A stretch of DNA of 64,000 nucleotides from Luidia sarsii (taxonomy: Eukaryota; Echinodermata; Asteroidea; Paxillosida; Luidiidae): contig OX465103.1 in the NCBI GenBank assembly GCA_949987565.1, positions 2,611,511-2,675,510 on the forward strand. Reading direction: 5' to 3'. Shown here piece by piece: positions 1 through 12,200 of the stretch. Numbering within the stretch: position 1 is the stretch's first letter; every line of letters starts with the position of its first letter. The notes below the pieces were generated by a model. The model was not told where the DNA came from and made no database searches. It saw only the letters and a list, made by a program, of their open reading frames with translations. Made by a program: the position numbers and the translations under genes.

Positions 1-40
1 TGCACACAGTGGACCATTCAGTGGACCACAGTGCCGGCAA
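1..40. repeat. edge of the 90-bp satellite family
   Basis: The first bases (gcacacagtgg...ccattcagtggaccacagtgcc) match the unit of the 90-bp array at 21950-22495, so an array of the same family may lie just left of the window beside exon 29. Confidence 0.6.
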
Positions 41-54
41 TTGGATCTCCCTAC

Positions 55-287
55 CCTCTTGGGCGGAGTCCCTGGCCGCGCCGCTGGCCGGGCGGGAGGC
101 CTGGGACTTGCCGCTGGCCGCGCTCCGGGGCCGGGCCCCGCCCTTGCCCTGGCCAGCCCCGCCCGCCGCTCCATCGCCGTCCTCGTCATCGCTGTCGTCC
201 GGCACCATGCTAATGTCGCGCTGTCCGCTCTGCAGTACGTCCTCCATCAGGAGGGACACGCCCAGGATCTCGCCGTGGGTCACATGC
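55..287 (-). CDS. CCDC162: CCDC162-like exon 29 (last exon in window)
   Basis: Reads [20 protein letters not shown], then [18 protein letters not shown], followed by a Gly/Ala/Ser/Pro low-complexity end. Acceptor ataaag, donor gtaggg, leaving one base, so at least one more exon lies left of the window. Confidence 0.78.
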
Positions 288-3200
288 CTTTATAGACGGA
301 TGGCAAATGGGAGAAGGGTCCAGTTCAGAGAGCAGAGTTCAAAGGTTGATAATGATGATGACAACAACGATCGTGTAATCTTATTAATGCACCAATGCCA
401 TCCGTAAGGTTGTCTTAGATCCTACACTTCTGACAGCTTGACCCACCCAAATATCTGGACTGACACCCTGACCCATAATGTGTTTGTCTGGAGCCTGACC
501 CACATCTGTGGTCTGGAGCCTGACCCACATCTGTGGTCTGGAGCCTGACCCACATCTGTGGTCTTGAGCCTGACCCACATCTGTGGTCTGGAGCCTGACC
601 CACATCTGTGGTCTGGAGCCTGACCCACATCTGTGGTCTGGAGCCTGACCCACATCTGTGGTCTGGAGCCTGACGCACATCTGTGGCCTGGAGCCTGACC
701 CACATCTGTGGCCTGGAGCCTGACCCACATCTGTGGTCTTGAGCCTGACCCACATCTGTGGTCTGGAGCCTGACCCACATCTGTGGTCTGGAGCCTGACC
801 CACATCTGTGGTCTGGAGCCTGACCCAAATCTGTGCTCTGGAGCCTGACCCACATCTGTGGTCTGGAGCCTGACCCAAATCTGTGGTCTGGAGCCTGACT
901 CACATCTGTGGTCTGGAGCCTTACCCACGTCTGTGGTCTTGAGCCTGACCCAAATCTGTGGTCTGGAGCCTGAACCACATCTGTGGTCTGGAGCCTGACC
1001 CACATCTGTGGTCTGGAGCCTGACCCACATCTGTGGTCTGGAGCCTGACGCACATCTGTGGCCTGGAGCCTGACCCACATCTGTGGCCTGGAGCCTGACC
1101 CACATCTGTGGTCTTGAGCCTGACCCACATCTGTGGTCTGGAGCCTGACCCACATCTGTGGTCTGGAGCCTGACCCACATCTGTGGTCTGGAGCCTGACC
1201 TGTATATTTGGTCCGGTACCCAGACCCAAGTATGTAGTGTTTTGATACCCAAAACTGATGTCTAGTCTGGCACCCTGACCCATAATGACTGGTCTGGAAA
1301 CCTTTCCCATGTGTCTGGTCTGGCAACCCAAACCAATGTCTAGTCTGGCACCTTGACCCAAAGGTCTGGTCTGGAACCCTGACCCACGCATCTGGTCTGG
1401 AACCCCCGACCCACGCGTCTGGTCTGGCACCCTGACCCATAATGACTGGTCTGGAGTCCTGACCCACGTGTCTGGTCTGGCAACCCAAACCAATGTCTAG
1501 TCTGGCACCTTGGCCCAAAGGTCTGGTCTGGCACCTTGACCCAAAGGTCTGGTCTGGAACCCCCAACCCACACGTCTGGTCTGGCACCCTGACCCACGCG
1601 TCAGGTCTGGCACCCTGACCCATAACGACTGGTCTGGAGTCCTGACCCACATGTCTGGTCTGGCAACCCAAACCAATGTCTAGTCTGGCACCTTGACCCA
1701 AAGGTCTGGTCTGGAACCCCCGACCCACACGTCTGGTCTGGCACCCTGACCCACGCGTACCTGTCAACATCCTTCAGTGCAGACATGCTCAACTGCATGT
1801 TACTCTCAATCTGCTGCCACTGGATGTAGCGGAGTGGGAAAGGGCCCCGCCTGCAGACAAAAAGCATTCAGAACAAACGTAGAAATCAGAGTTTACAAGG
1901 TTGTACATGTACCTATAAACCTACGGCAGAAGAATAGTTTGTGTGGATACCATGCATGAATAACCTCTTACCTTTTGTCTGGAAGCAGAACAGAAAGTTC
2001 CTTGGTTGAACCCCATCAACCATAGGAACACAGTCCTACCCTATCACCCACAAGGACCCACTCCTTCCCAGTCCTACCCTATCACCCACAAGATCCCAGT
2101 CCTTCCCTATCACCCACAAGAACCCGCTCCTATCCAGTCCTACCCTATCACCCACAACAACCCGCTCCTATCCAGTCCTACCCTATCACCCACAAGAACC
2201 CATTCCTATCCAGTCCTACCCTATCACCCACAAGAACCCACTCCTTCCCAGTCCTACCCTATCACCCACAAGAACCCACTCCTTCCCAGTCCTACCCTAT
2301 CACCCACAAGAACCCACTCCTTCCCAGTCCTACCCTATCACCCACAAGAACCCACTCCTTCCCAGTCCTACCCTATCACCCACAAGAACCCACTCCTTCC
2401 CAGTCCTACCCTATCACCCACAAGAACCCACTCCTTCCCAGTCCTACCCTATCACCCACAAGAACCCACTCCTTCCCAGTCCTACCCTATCACCCACAAG
2501 AACCCACTCCTTCCCAGTCCTACCCTATCACCCACAAGAACCCACTCCTTCCCAGTCCTACCCTATCACCCACAAGAACCCACTCCTTCCCAGTCCTACC
2601 CTATCACCCACAAGAAACCACTCCCCCAGCCCCATTCACCCCGACCCTCCCTACTCCTACATTTTTAAGTGTCATTTTAAGACTTACCTTTTTAAGCAAT
2701 ATTTTTATGACTAATCGAATACGATTTGAATTGAATTTTTCAGTAGCTGGTCGTGATTTTATGTGACAGCCTGCAATAATATTTTTAATCTATAAGAAAT
2801 AAAAAAATCAAACAAATAGAAAATAATCGTTTTAAGACATTGAACATAATTTCACTTTATCTGTTTAGGAGGTCTAGATATTTTACAAAAAGCCTTTTTA
2901 ACCAAATTATTGTTAATACCTTGCATGTAGTAATTTTGAAATTTTGTAACTTGTTTGAGTTTTTATCTTTGTATTCAGCGCTTTGAGGCCTTTTGGGCAA
3001 TTTGGGCGCCTTATAAATATCCTTTTGTTATCTATCATTATTATTAGGTCTCTTGTCAAAAAGATCATCGGTTGAGTGCCGGTTGAATTCATCCGACCGA
3101 TAAAATTTCCCCCGGTAGAAAGCCGATTGTACTGGACTCTGGGGTGAAAAATCCACGATGGCTATCCGGTGGAAATGACATCGGACGGGTCAAATCATCT

Positions 3201-6200
3201 GATACGGTCTCTTGTCTAAAAGATCATCGGTTGAGTGCCGGTTGAATTCATCCGACCGATAAAATTTCCACCGGTAGAAAGCCGATTGTACTGGACTCTG
3301 GGGTGAAAAATCCACGATGGCTATCCGGTGGAAACGACATCGGACGGGTCAAATCATCTGATTCGGTCTCTTGTCAAAAAGATCATCGGTTGAGTGCCGG
3401 TTGAATTCATCCGACCGATAAAATTTCCCCCGGTAGAAAGCCGATTGTCAGGCATGCAACTCTTGAATTGTAAAAAAAGAGGAAAATGTCTGAATGAAAC
3501 TGCGAGCGCGAAGCACGAAGCCCTTACGGCGTGGGGTTTGGATTCTAGATGCTCTGTGGTGCATTCTGAGCAGTTTGTGACAACTTATGACTTTAAGCTG
3601 AGTGACAGATTTTAACCCTTTTCAAGACATACACCTAGAAAATAGATTTTTTTTTTTACACAAAATGAAAAGCAAACATCAAAGTTTTTAACCTGATCTC
3701 AGCATGTGTTTTAAACGATAGTTAGGGGAGAAGAAATATCCAGATGTTGTTGTTTTTTGGGGTTTTTTTTTACTCTTTGTTTTTTTTATTCTTTTTTGTT
3801 ACTCTTTTTTTTAATGGATTTTTTGTTTACGTCCGAATAAAAAAAAACGCGGAAATTCGCGGATCCGCGGAAAAGTTGCATGCCTGGATTGTACTGGACT
3901 CTGGGGTGAAAAATACACGATGGCTTTCCGGTGGAAACGACATCGGACGGGTCAAATCATCCGATACCCAACCGATGCTCTTTTTGACAAGAGGCCTTAC
4001 TCACTTTCCAATGTAGGCCCTCCAGGGCACGAGCTCGCCGGCCTTCCAGTCCCTGGGCTGCAGGGGCTCGGGCACGGAGAGGTAGGCGCCGAAGACGCTG
4101 GGCGCCTGCAGGTTGGCCAAACCCGCCAGCGCCAGGCTGATGCTGTCGCCGCTGCGCCGGTGGGCCGCGCCGTTGCCCATGGACAGGAAGGTCTCGCGCA
4201 GCGAGTGCCGCATGGTGGCGTCGTGCTCCAGGAAGAGGACGTCACGACGCAGCGAGAGAAAATCCGCGACCTGGTTGAGCAGCAAATCACGGGTCAATGA
4301 TGAATTTTCGGGGGAAAATCTTGAGCTGCCTTTGTAAAGGCTCTGGGTGAGGGGAGAGGGAGGGAGAGGGGAGAGGGAGAGAGGGGGGAGAAAGGGAGAG
4401 AGAGAGAGGGAAGGAGAGGAGAGAGAGAGAGGGGAGGAGAGAGAGAGGAACAGAGAGAGAGGGAGAAAGAGAGAGGGGGACAGAGAGAGAGAGGGACAGG
4501 GGAAGAGGGTGAGAGGGAGAGGGAGAAAGGAAGAGAAAGAGAGGGAAGGAGAGGGGAAGAGGGAGAGAGGGAGAGGGAGAAAGGGAGAGAGAGAGGGAAG
4601 GAGAGGGGAAGAGGGAGAGAGGGGGAGGGAGAAAGGGAGAGAGGGGGAAGGAGAGGGGAGAGGGAGAGAGGGGGGAGAAAGGGAGAGAGAGAGAGGGAAG
4701 GAGAGGAGAGAGAGAGAGAGGAACAGAGAGAGAGGGGGAGAGGGAAAAAAGGGAGAGAGAGAGGGAAGGAGAGGGGAAGAGGGAGAGAGGGGGAGGGAGA
4801 AAGGGAGAGAGAGAGGGGAAGGAGAGGGGAGAGGGAGAGAGACAGAGACAGAGACAGAGAGAGGGGGAGGGAGAGGGGAAGAGGGTGAGAGGGGGAGAAG
4901 GGGAGAAGGGGAGAAGTGGAAAGGGAGGAAGAGAGAGTAAGAGAGGGAGAGAAGAATGGAGAGGGGGAGGAAGAGGGGAGAGTGAGTAAGGATTAGAGGG
5001 AGACATGGAAAGCAAGAGAGAGCAAGATGGAGAGAGAGAAAGAGAGGGAGAGAGAGAAAGAGATGGAGAGAGGGAGTGTGAGAAAGGCTGAGAAGGAGAA
5101 AGGGAGAGAAAGAGAAAGAGAAAGGAGAGACAGAGAGAGAGAGAGGGGGAGAGGGGATAGACAGATAGACAGACAGACAGAGAGACTGACAGACAGACAG
5201 AGAAAGAGAGAGGAGGGGGGATAGAGAGACAGGCAGACAGAGTAGTATGAGATCCCAAGTCCAAGCACACCAAGCCAGTGCTCCCAAAACAACAAGGAAA
5301 CGTAACTCCCACTGAAACAGTCCTTAGACCACTTGGCACCGGAACCTCCAAATTCCAAGCCTCTTTGCCCCCATCAACCACAAGAACCCGTTCATACCTA
5401 GTCCTTCCCTATCACCCACAAGAACCCACTCCTTCCCAGTCCTACCCTATCACCCACAAGAACCCACTCCTTCCCAGTCCTACCCTATCACCCACAAGAA
5501 CCCACTCCTTCCCAGTCCTACCCTATCACCCACAAGAATCCACTCCTTCCCAGTCCTACCCTATCACCCACAAGAATCCACTCCTTCCCAGTCCTACCCT
5601 ATCACCCACAAGAACCCACTCCTTCCAGTCCTACCCTATCACCCACAAGAACCCACTCCTTCCCAGTCCTACCCTATCACCCACAAGAATCCACTCCTTC
5701 CCAGTCCTACCCTATCACCCACAAGAACCCACTCCTTCCAGTCCTACCCTATCACCCACAAGAACCCACTCCTTCCCAGTCCTACCCTATCACCCACAAG
5801 AACCCACTCCTTCCCAGTCCTACCCTATCACCCACAAGAACCCACTCCTTCCAGTCCTACCCTATCACCCAAAAGAACCCACTCCTTCCCAGTCCTACCC
5901 TATCACCCACAAGAACCCACTCCTTCCCAGTCCTACCCTATCACCCACAAGAACCCACTCCTTCCAGTCCTACCCTATCACCCACAAGAACCCGCTCCTT
6001 CCCAGTCCTACCCTATCACCCACAAGAACCCACTCCTTCCCAGTCCTACCCTATCACCCACAAGAACCCACTCCTTCCCAGTCCTACCCTATCACCCACA
6101 AGAACCCACTCCTTCCCAGTCCTACCCTATCACCCAAAAGAACCCACTCCTTCCCAGTCCTACCCTATCACCCACAAGAACCCACTCCTTCCCAGTCCTA

Positions 6201-9200
6201 CCCTATCACCCACAAGAACCCACTCCTTCCCAGTCCTACCCTATCACCCACAAGAACCCACTCCTTCCCGGTCCTACCCTATCACCCACAAGAACCCACT
6301 CCTTCCCAGTCCTACCCTATCACCCAAAAGAACCGAGGGTCTGCTTACCTGCTGGGGATCAGTGGGATTATCCAGGTGGTTAATCTGCCTCTGGATCTCT
6401 CTCAGCTCGGCCGAGATGCCCTCCGTCCCACCCCAGTCGGCTGTCACCAGGTCGTGCTTACGCGAGCCCAGTCTGAGGATCGGAAACAATAGAATAAAGT
6501 TACGACAAGGCAAAGCTGCTCAGTCATGGCTAAACACCTGGACTGCAATCGGTAAGGATTGCATTATTTTACATACCCAAAGAAGTGTACAGCGCTTTCC
6601 AATATACATTCGCGATAGGAAATGCACTTGAAATCATTGTTGAATGTAAAATGGTTGCAGCAACGCCACCAGGAGTTACAATATTTTTCATAGTTTTTTC
6701 TCGGAAATTTCGATTAGAAATATACACAGGGTAGTTCTCATCTTACCGTGCATCACAGGACACAAAACTAGGTTAAAGTAATTCAATGAGAGCTTGCCCT
6801 ACTCAACATAATGAAGCATCTGAGGTCAGGATAGCTCAGATGGTAAGAGCGCAGGTAGGCAAAACAAGAGGTCTCGGGTTCAAATCCCACTCCAGTCAAA
6901 GTTTACCAGTCCTACCCCCATCACCCACAAGAACCCACTCCTACCCAGTCCTACCCCATCACCCCTATTACCCACAAGAACCCACTCCTGCCCAGTCCTA
7001 CCCCTATCACCCACAAGAACCTACTCCTACCCAGTCCTACCCACATCACCCCCATCACCCACAAGAACCTACTACTACCCAGTCCTACCCCATCACCCCT
7101 ATCACCCACAAGAACCCACTCCTACCCAGTCCTATAACATATGATACCCTATCATCATCTGAGGGCTGGATAGCTCATAATGGTAAGAGCGCTGGTAGGC
7201 AAAACAAGAGGTCTCGGGGTCAAATCCCAAAACAGTCAAAAGTTTACCAGTCCTACCCCCATCACCCCCATCACCCACAAGAACCCACTCCTACCCAGTC
7301 CTATAACATTATGATACCCTATCAGCATCTATTAAAGAGCTGGATAGCTCATAATGGTAAGAGCACTGGTATGCAAAACCCAAGGTCTCGGGTTCAAATC
7401 CCACTACAGTCAAAGTTTACCAGTCCGACCCATCACCCACAAGAACCTACTCCGGTCAAAGTGGGTGATGGGTTCCAGTCCCACTCCAGTCAAAGTTTTC
7501 TTTGCCATTCAGTCAGTTTTTCTGTTATTTCTTTGACTTCTTTAAAACAAAAAGAAGAAAGTACTCCCGACAGACCTTGCTTTGGAGCAGCCCAGTCGGC
7601 AGTGAGCGCACAGATACTGCAGGATGTCGTGCAGGGAACCCACGATGCGCAGACACTGCGAGAGAGCCCGGTTGCAGGCATCCTCATCCAGCGTCTTGAA
7701 CATGTGCAGCACCTCAGAGTGGTGGGGCAGGAACCAGAGGTTGAGGAGGGCCAGGCCGTCCGGGGACAGAAGGCGGCGGGGACGACGCTTCAGCTCCCTG
7801 AGGAGGGAGGAGGAAGGAGAGAGGAGGAGGGGAGGGGAGGAGGGGGAGGAGGAGGCAGATGAGGAAGAGGAATGGGCAAGGGAGGAACAGGTAGAGGAGG
7901 CAGAGAAGGGAGAGGAGGAGGAGGGGAAAGAAGAGGAGGAAGAGGAATAGGTAGAGGAGGAGTAGGCAGAGGGGGCAGAGAAGGGGGAGGAGGAGGGGGC
8001 AGAAGAGGAGGGGAGGACGAGGATGGAGGAGGAAGAGGGAGGAGGATGACGGGAGGGTTGAGGAGGGGAGGAATGAGGAAGAGGAGGCAGAAAAGGAAGA
8101 GGGATAGGCAGAGAGGGAGTAGAGAGGAGGCATAGAAAGGGGAGGAGAATGAGGCAGAGGAGGGGAGGAAAGAGGAAAGAGGATGTATGGAGAATGATTG
8201 ACGATGATGGAGAGAGGGAGGGGAGGAGAGGGATAGGGATGAAGAGAAGGCAGATGAGGAGTAGGCAGAGGAGGCAGAGGATGAGGAGAGGAGTACGAGG
8301 AGGGAAATGAGGATGGATGGAAGAGGAGAAAGAAGGAAGAAGGAAAAAGAAGAAGAAAGGGAGGAGACAAGAAGAGAGGCCAGAGGAGGAGATAGTGGAG
8401 GAATGGAGGAAGGGAGGACATAGAGGAGAAAGAGGAGGTAGAGGATGAAGAGCAGGAGGAAGAAGATGAGGCAGAGCAGGAGGATGGGAAGTGTGTAGGA
8501 GAAATCAATCATATGTTTTTTTCCCCCAGAACCCAGCTTAGGTTCACGCTCCGGCTTCGTCCCCATTTCTGTCATCCATTAAAAAACTCAGCCTCTTAAT
8601 TGGACGCAATCAAAATCAATCATCGCACCCGATAAAAGTCGTTATCAGTCATCGGTTAGACTAAAACGGCAATATCTACACATCCATCTAGAGAACCAGG
8701 CAGGAAAATGGACGGTCTTTCGCTTCGGTCTTTGGAGGAAGATGCTCCATTTTGACCCCCCAAAAAATTGTGAGACTCAACTCCACGAAAGACTCCCCGA
8801 CGTGTGTTAACGGCATTTAAATCAGAGGGGAAAAAACAGAGCCAGAAGCCTGGGTGACTCCCCTTGACAAATGCAGAGTCAGAGCCAAACTGGCCGGCCC
8901 CACGGGACCTCTGGCTCTTTACCTGGGGTTGGTCAGCAGTCCCTTCTTGTCGTCCATGGCCGTCTTCTTCTCGTTGGGCATACCCACCACGAAGCTGACG
9001 TTGCGCACGCTGGGGAAGCCGTCAAGGAGTGCCAGCATGCTGTTCAGGTAGGCAATGAGCTGACCCCGCAGGCGTANNNNNNNNNNNNNNNNNNNNNNNN
9101 NNNNNNNNNNNNNNNNNNNNNNNNNNNNNNNNNNNNNNNNNNNNNNNNNNNNNNNNNNNNNNNNNNNNNNNNNNNNNNNNNNNNNNNNNNNNNNNNNNNN

Positions 9201-12200
9201 NNNNNNNNNNNNNNNNNNNNNNNNNNNNNNNNNNNNNNNNNNNNNNNNNNNNNNNNNNNNNNNNNNNNNNNNNNNNAAAAAATCCGCTCGGGACCGTACC
9301 TGTCCACGTTGGTGTCGTCCTCTTGGAGAGCCGTGATGAAGAGGGGAGGGGGCTGGTCAGCGTTCTCCTTGTGGGAGGCAAACTCAAACTGGACACAGCG
9401 CAGGAACAGGTGGCAGAAGTCAAAGCCCATGTCGCCCGCCTGATCCTTGTACAGCTGCCGATCGAGGGCCGGTTGTTTGTGTGCGAGGGGGATAAAAAAA
9501 AGGGGGGGGGGTTTGAGAGATTGAAGGTAAGCGGAGGTCCATAAAAAAAAAAGCCCTGCAGTTTTACCACATTCTTTGTCCAACCCACCTCAAACACAAC
9601 CCGACCTATCTCCCCTCACTTACTTCTTATGTTGCTTCCTGAATTAATTGATTAATTAAGTAATTTAAGTTGATATACAAAAATGTTGCAAACTGCTTAC
9701 TGACTAAAATAACCAAAATGCAAATCTTAACATTTAGTGGGCCTGACGTTTCGATCCTAGCAGGACCTTTCTCAAAGGACCTTTCTCAATTTAATACTTA
9801 ATTAAGTAATTAAGTAATTGATTCCTGTGTTAATTGCTGTATTACTTAATTCCTAAACCTTTAATAAGTTAAATATGTAATATATGTAATAGATGACCCA
9901 TTTCTTCATTATTTTTTATAAAACTCAATGTATTCATTGTTTATAGGTATGTAGTAATATTGTAAATCTAAATCCATAACAAGTTTGTAAAGATTTTTAT
10001 AAGCCTTATATATATTTTAATGAAATGTAACATCTACTTATTGTTACAGCTTTACTTTTTTTGTGGCGAGCAAGCTAATTTAATAAACCATTTATCTATC
10101 TATCTATTTATCTATCTATCTATCTGTCTATCTATCTATCTATCCTCGTTCGGGTGATTCTAATCTGTGACAGGTCTTTTAGGAGTAAAATATCAGCGCT
10201 TCGGTGAGCATTCGTATCAGCAACTGCCACCACCTTATCAATAAGCAGGGCTTTTGCCAATTACCGTACCTTTGAGAGAAGTTCTGTCTCGTTGGCTGCC
10301 TCGATAAGCCTGTGCCTCAGGGTGATAGTCTGTAGGTAGACAGAGGAATCAGACGGGGAAAAACCATTTACCAAAAAACAAAACAAAAAAGGAAGGGAAA
10401 ACTGAACGGGAACATCTTGGAAAATAGCAACGGAAATTTGACTACCGGTAGACGGGGACCACAAGCTTAACATACCAGCGCTGGTATGTCGAACCAGAGG
10501 CCTCTGGTTTTCAAGCACTGAGGTCAATTTAATCTGAGACATCTTTCCTTACGATCGAATGGCCGATGCACAGAAATCATAATTATGACCTATCAACATT
10601 TACGATAGGTTATCAAGTATTAATTATGGGTTAACTCTTTCCGAACGGTGCGCCGCCGATACATCGGCTCGGTAGACCGCTCTCTGTTGACGGAAAGCCG
10701 ATACATCGGCTCGCGTGTCCCATTGTTTCTAATATTTTACCAAATTTATTCCGTACAGACATGCACCTTAATTCCGTAGTGAAAGAGTTAACCAATATCC
10801 GCCCGACTGGTCACAGCACATAATCAGTTTTCCTCAGCCCCTTTCACACTCAAACCCCCAAAATTTGAGAAAATTGTCAATGACAGCTTTAAAAAAAATT
10901 AATATATATATATATATATACTGTATATACCAGTGGAAAGAGAATGAAATTTACTTTATGATACAAGTGAATTAGGCTTGGGCGGTTCCAGGATTTTGGG
11001 AACCGGTTCCGGTTCCAGTTAGGAACCGCGGTTCCGAGATAGAACCGGTTCCTAAAAAACAAAGAAAAACATAAGATTTAATAAAAAACAAAAAGACCTC
11101 AGTGAGCGCGGTTTCGCAGACGCCGCCATGAGCTTGGAAGGTTCAACTACATGCGCGTCTTTTATGGCGACTTAATTTTGCTTCAATGCATTGATAAAGT
11201 ATACCGAATGCTGGTTTGGCAGTCTGATTGTCATTTATGTATCAATGTATGATGTATGAGACATGTTTAAAAGATTTGCTTGAATTGTTTGGCTGCTCAT
11301 TTGCCCAATATTTTTAACGGAAAATACAACGCGGTTCAATAACGAAACCGTTAAACGAATGGAATCATCCAAACCCAAACTCGGGTCTTCCCATTCTTAA
11401 AAAAGGGGTGATTTGATTTCATTTCGTTGGAAAAAAATTTCTGTAGACCGATGAATAAACCGTAGATTGATATAGATTTAGATTTGAAAACATGTTTAGA
11501 TTTTACGATCCTCTATTCAAAAGCAATTCTGCATGGCATATTAAGAACAGGGAATAAAACCCTTTGAGTAAATTCACCCGTAGAAAGTGGAAGGGTCAAG
11601 CCATTACCTTTTGGTTGTTTATTGGACGCGCGCCAGCATGGTTGGCCAGGTAACATGGATAACTTCGGCAGGTACGCTACAGACAAAATGTACCACGTGG
11701 CTACTTCCCGAGTCCTCGATTCCAACGCCTGCAGTCCCCGATTCAAACACCAGCAATCGCTGGAGCCGACAGCTAGCGCAAATAGCCGTGTCGGTCCCAA
11801 ATCCCACGCAAAACTCGGACCCAACACTGTCCCATATCCCGAGCAATACCCGAGCCCCGCGCGGTCCCGAATCCTGAGCAATACCCGAGCCCCACGCAGT
11901 CCAGAATCCCGAGCAACACCGGGGCCCCACGTACGCGATCCCGAGCCCCACGCGGTCCCGAATCCCGAGCAACACCGGGGCCCCACGTACGCGATCCCGA
12001 GCCCCACGCGGTCCCGAATCCCGTGCAAGACCATAGCCCCACGCGGTCCCGAATCCCGTGCAACACCATAGCCCCACGCCGTCCCGAATCCCGTGCAACA
12101 TCATAGCCCCACGCCGTCCCGAATCCCATACAATACCCCGAGACGCACGTGGTCCCGAATCCCACGCAATACCCCGAGACGCACGTGGTCCCGAATCCCA

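Noticed and set aside
384..1770. Long minus-strand frames (up to about 450 codons) reading [22 protein letters not shown] repeats
   Set aside because: All three frames are open because the 25-bp unit lacks stops; no conserved domain and no splice context.
4001..5381. Ser/Leu/Pro frames of more than 360 codons upstream of exon 28
   Set aside because: Low-complexity polypyrimidine tract; only the exon 28 portion is coding.
2006..6492. Proline/serine-rich frames of 220 and 404 codons ([16 protein letters not shown])
   Set aside because: Direct translation of the 38-bp minisatellite; antisense to the host gene introns.
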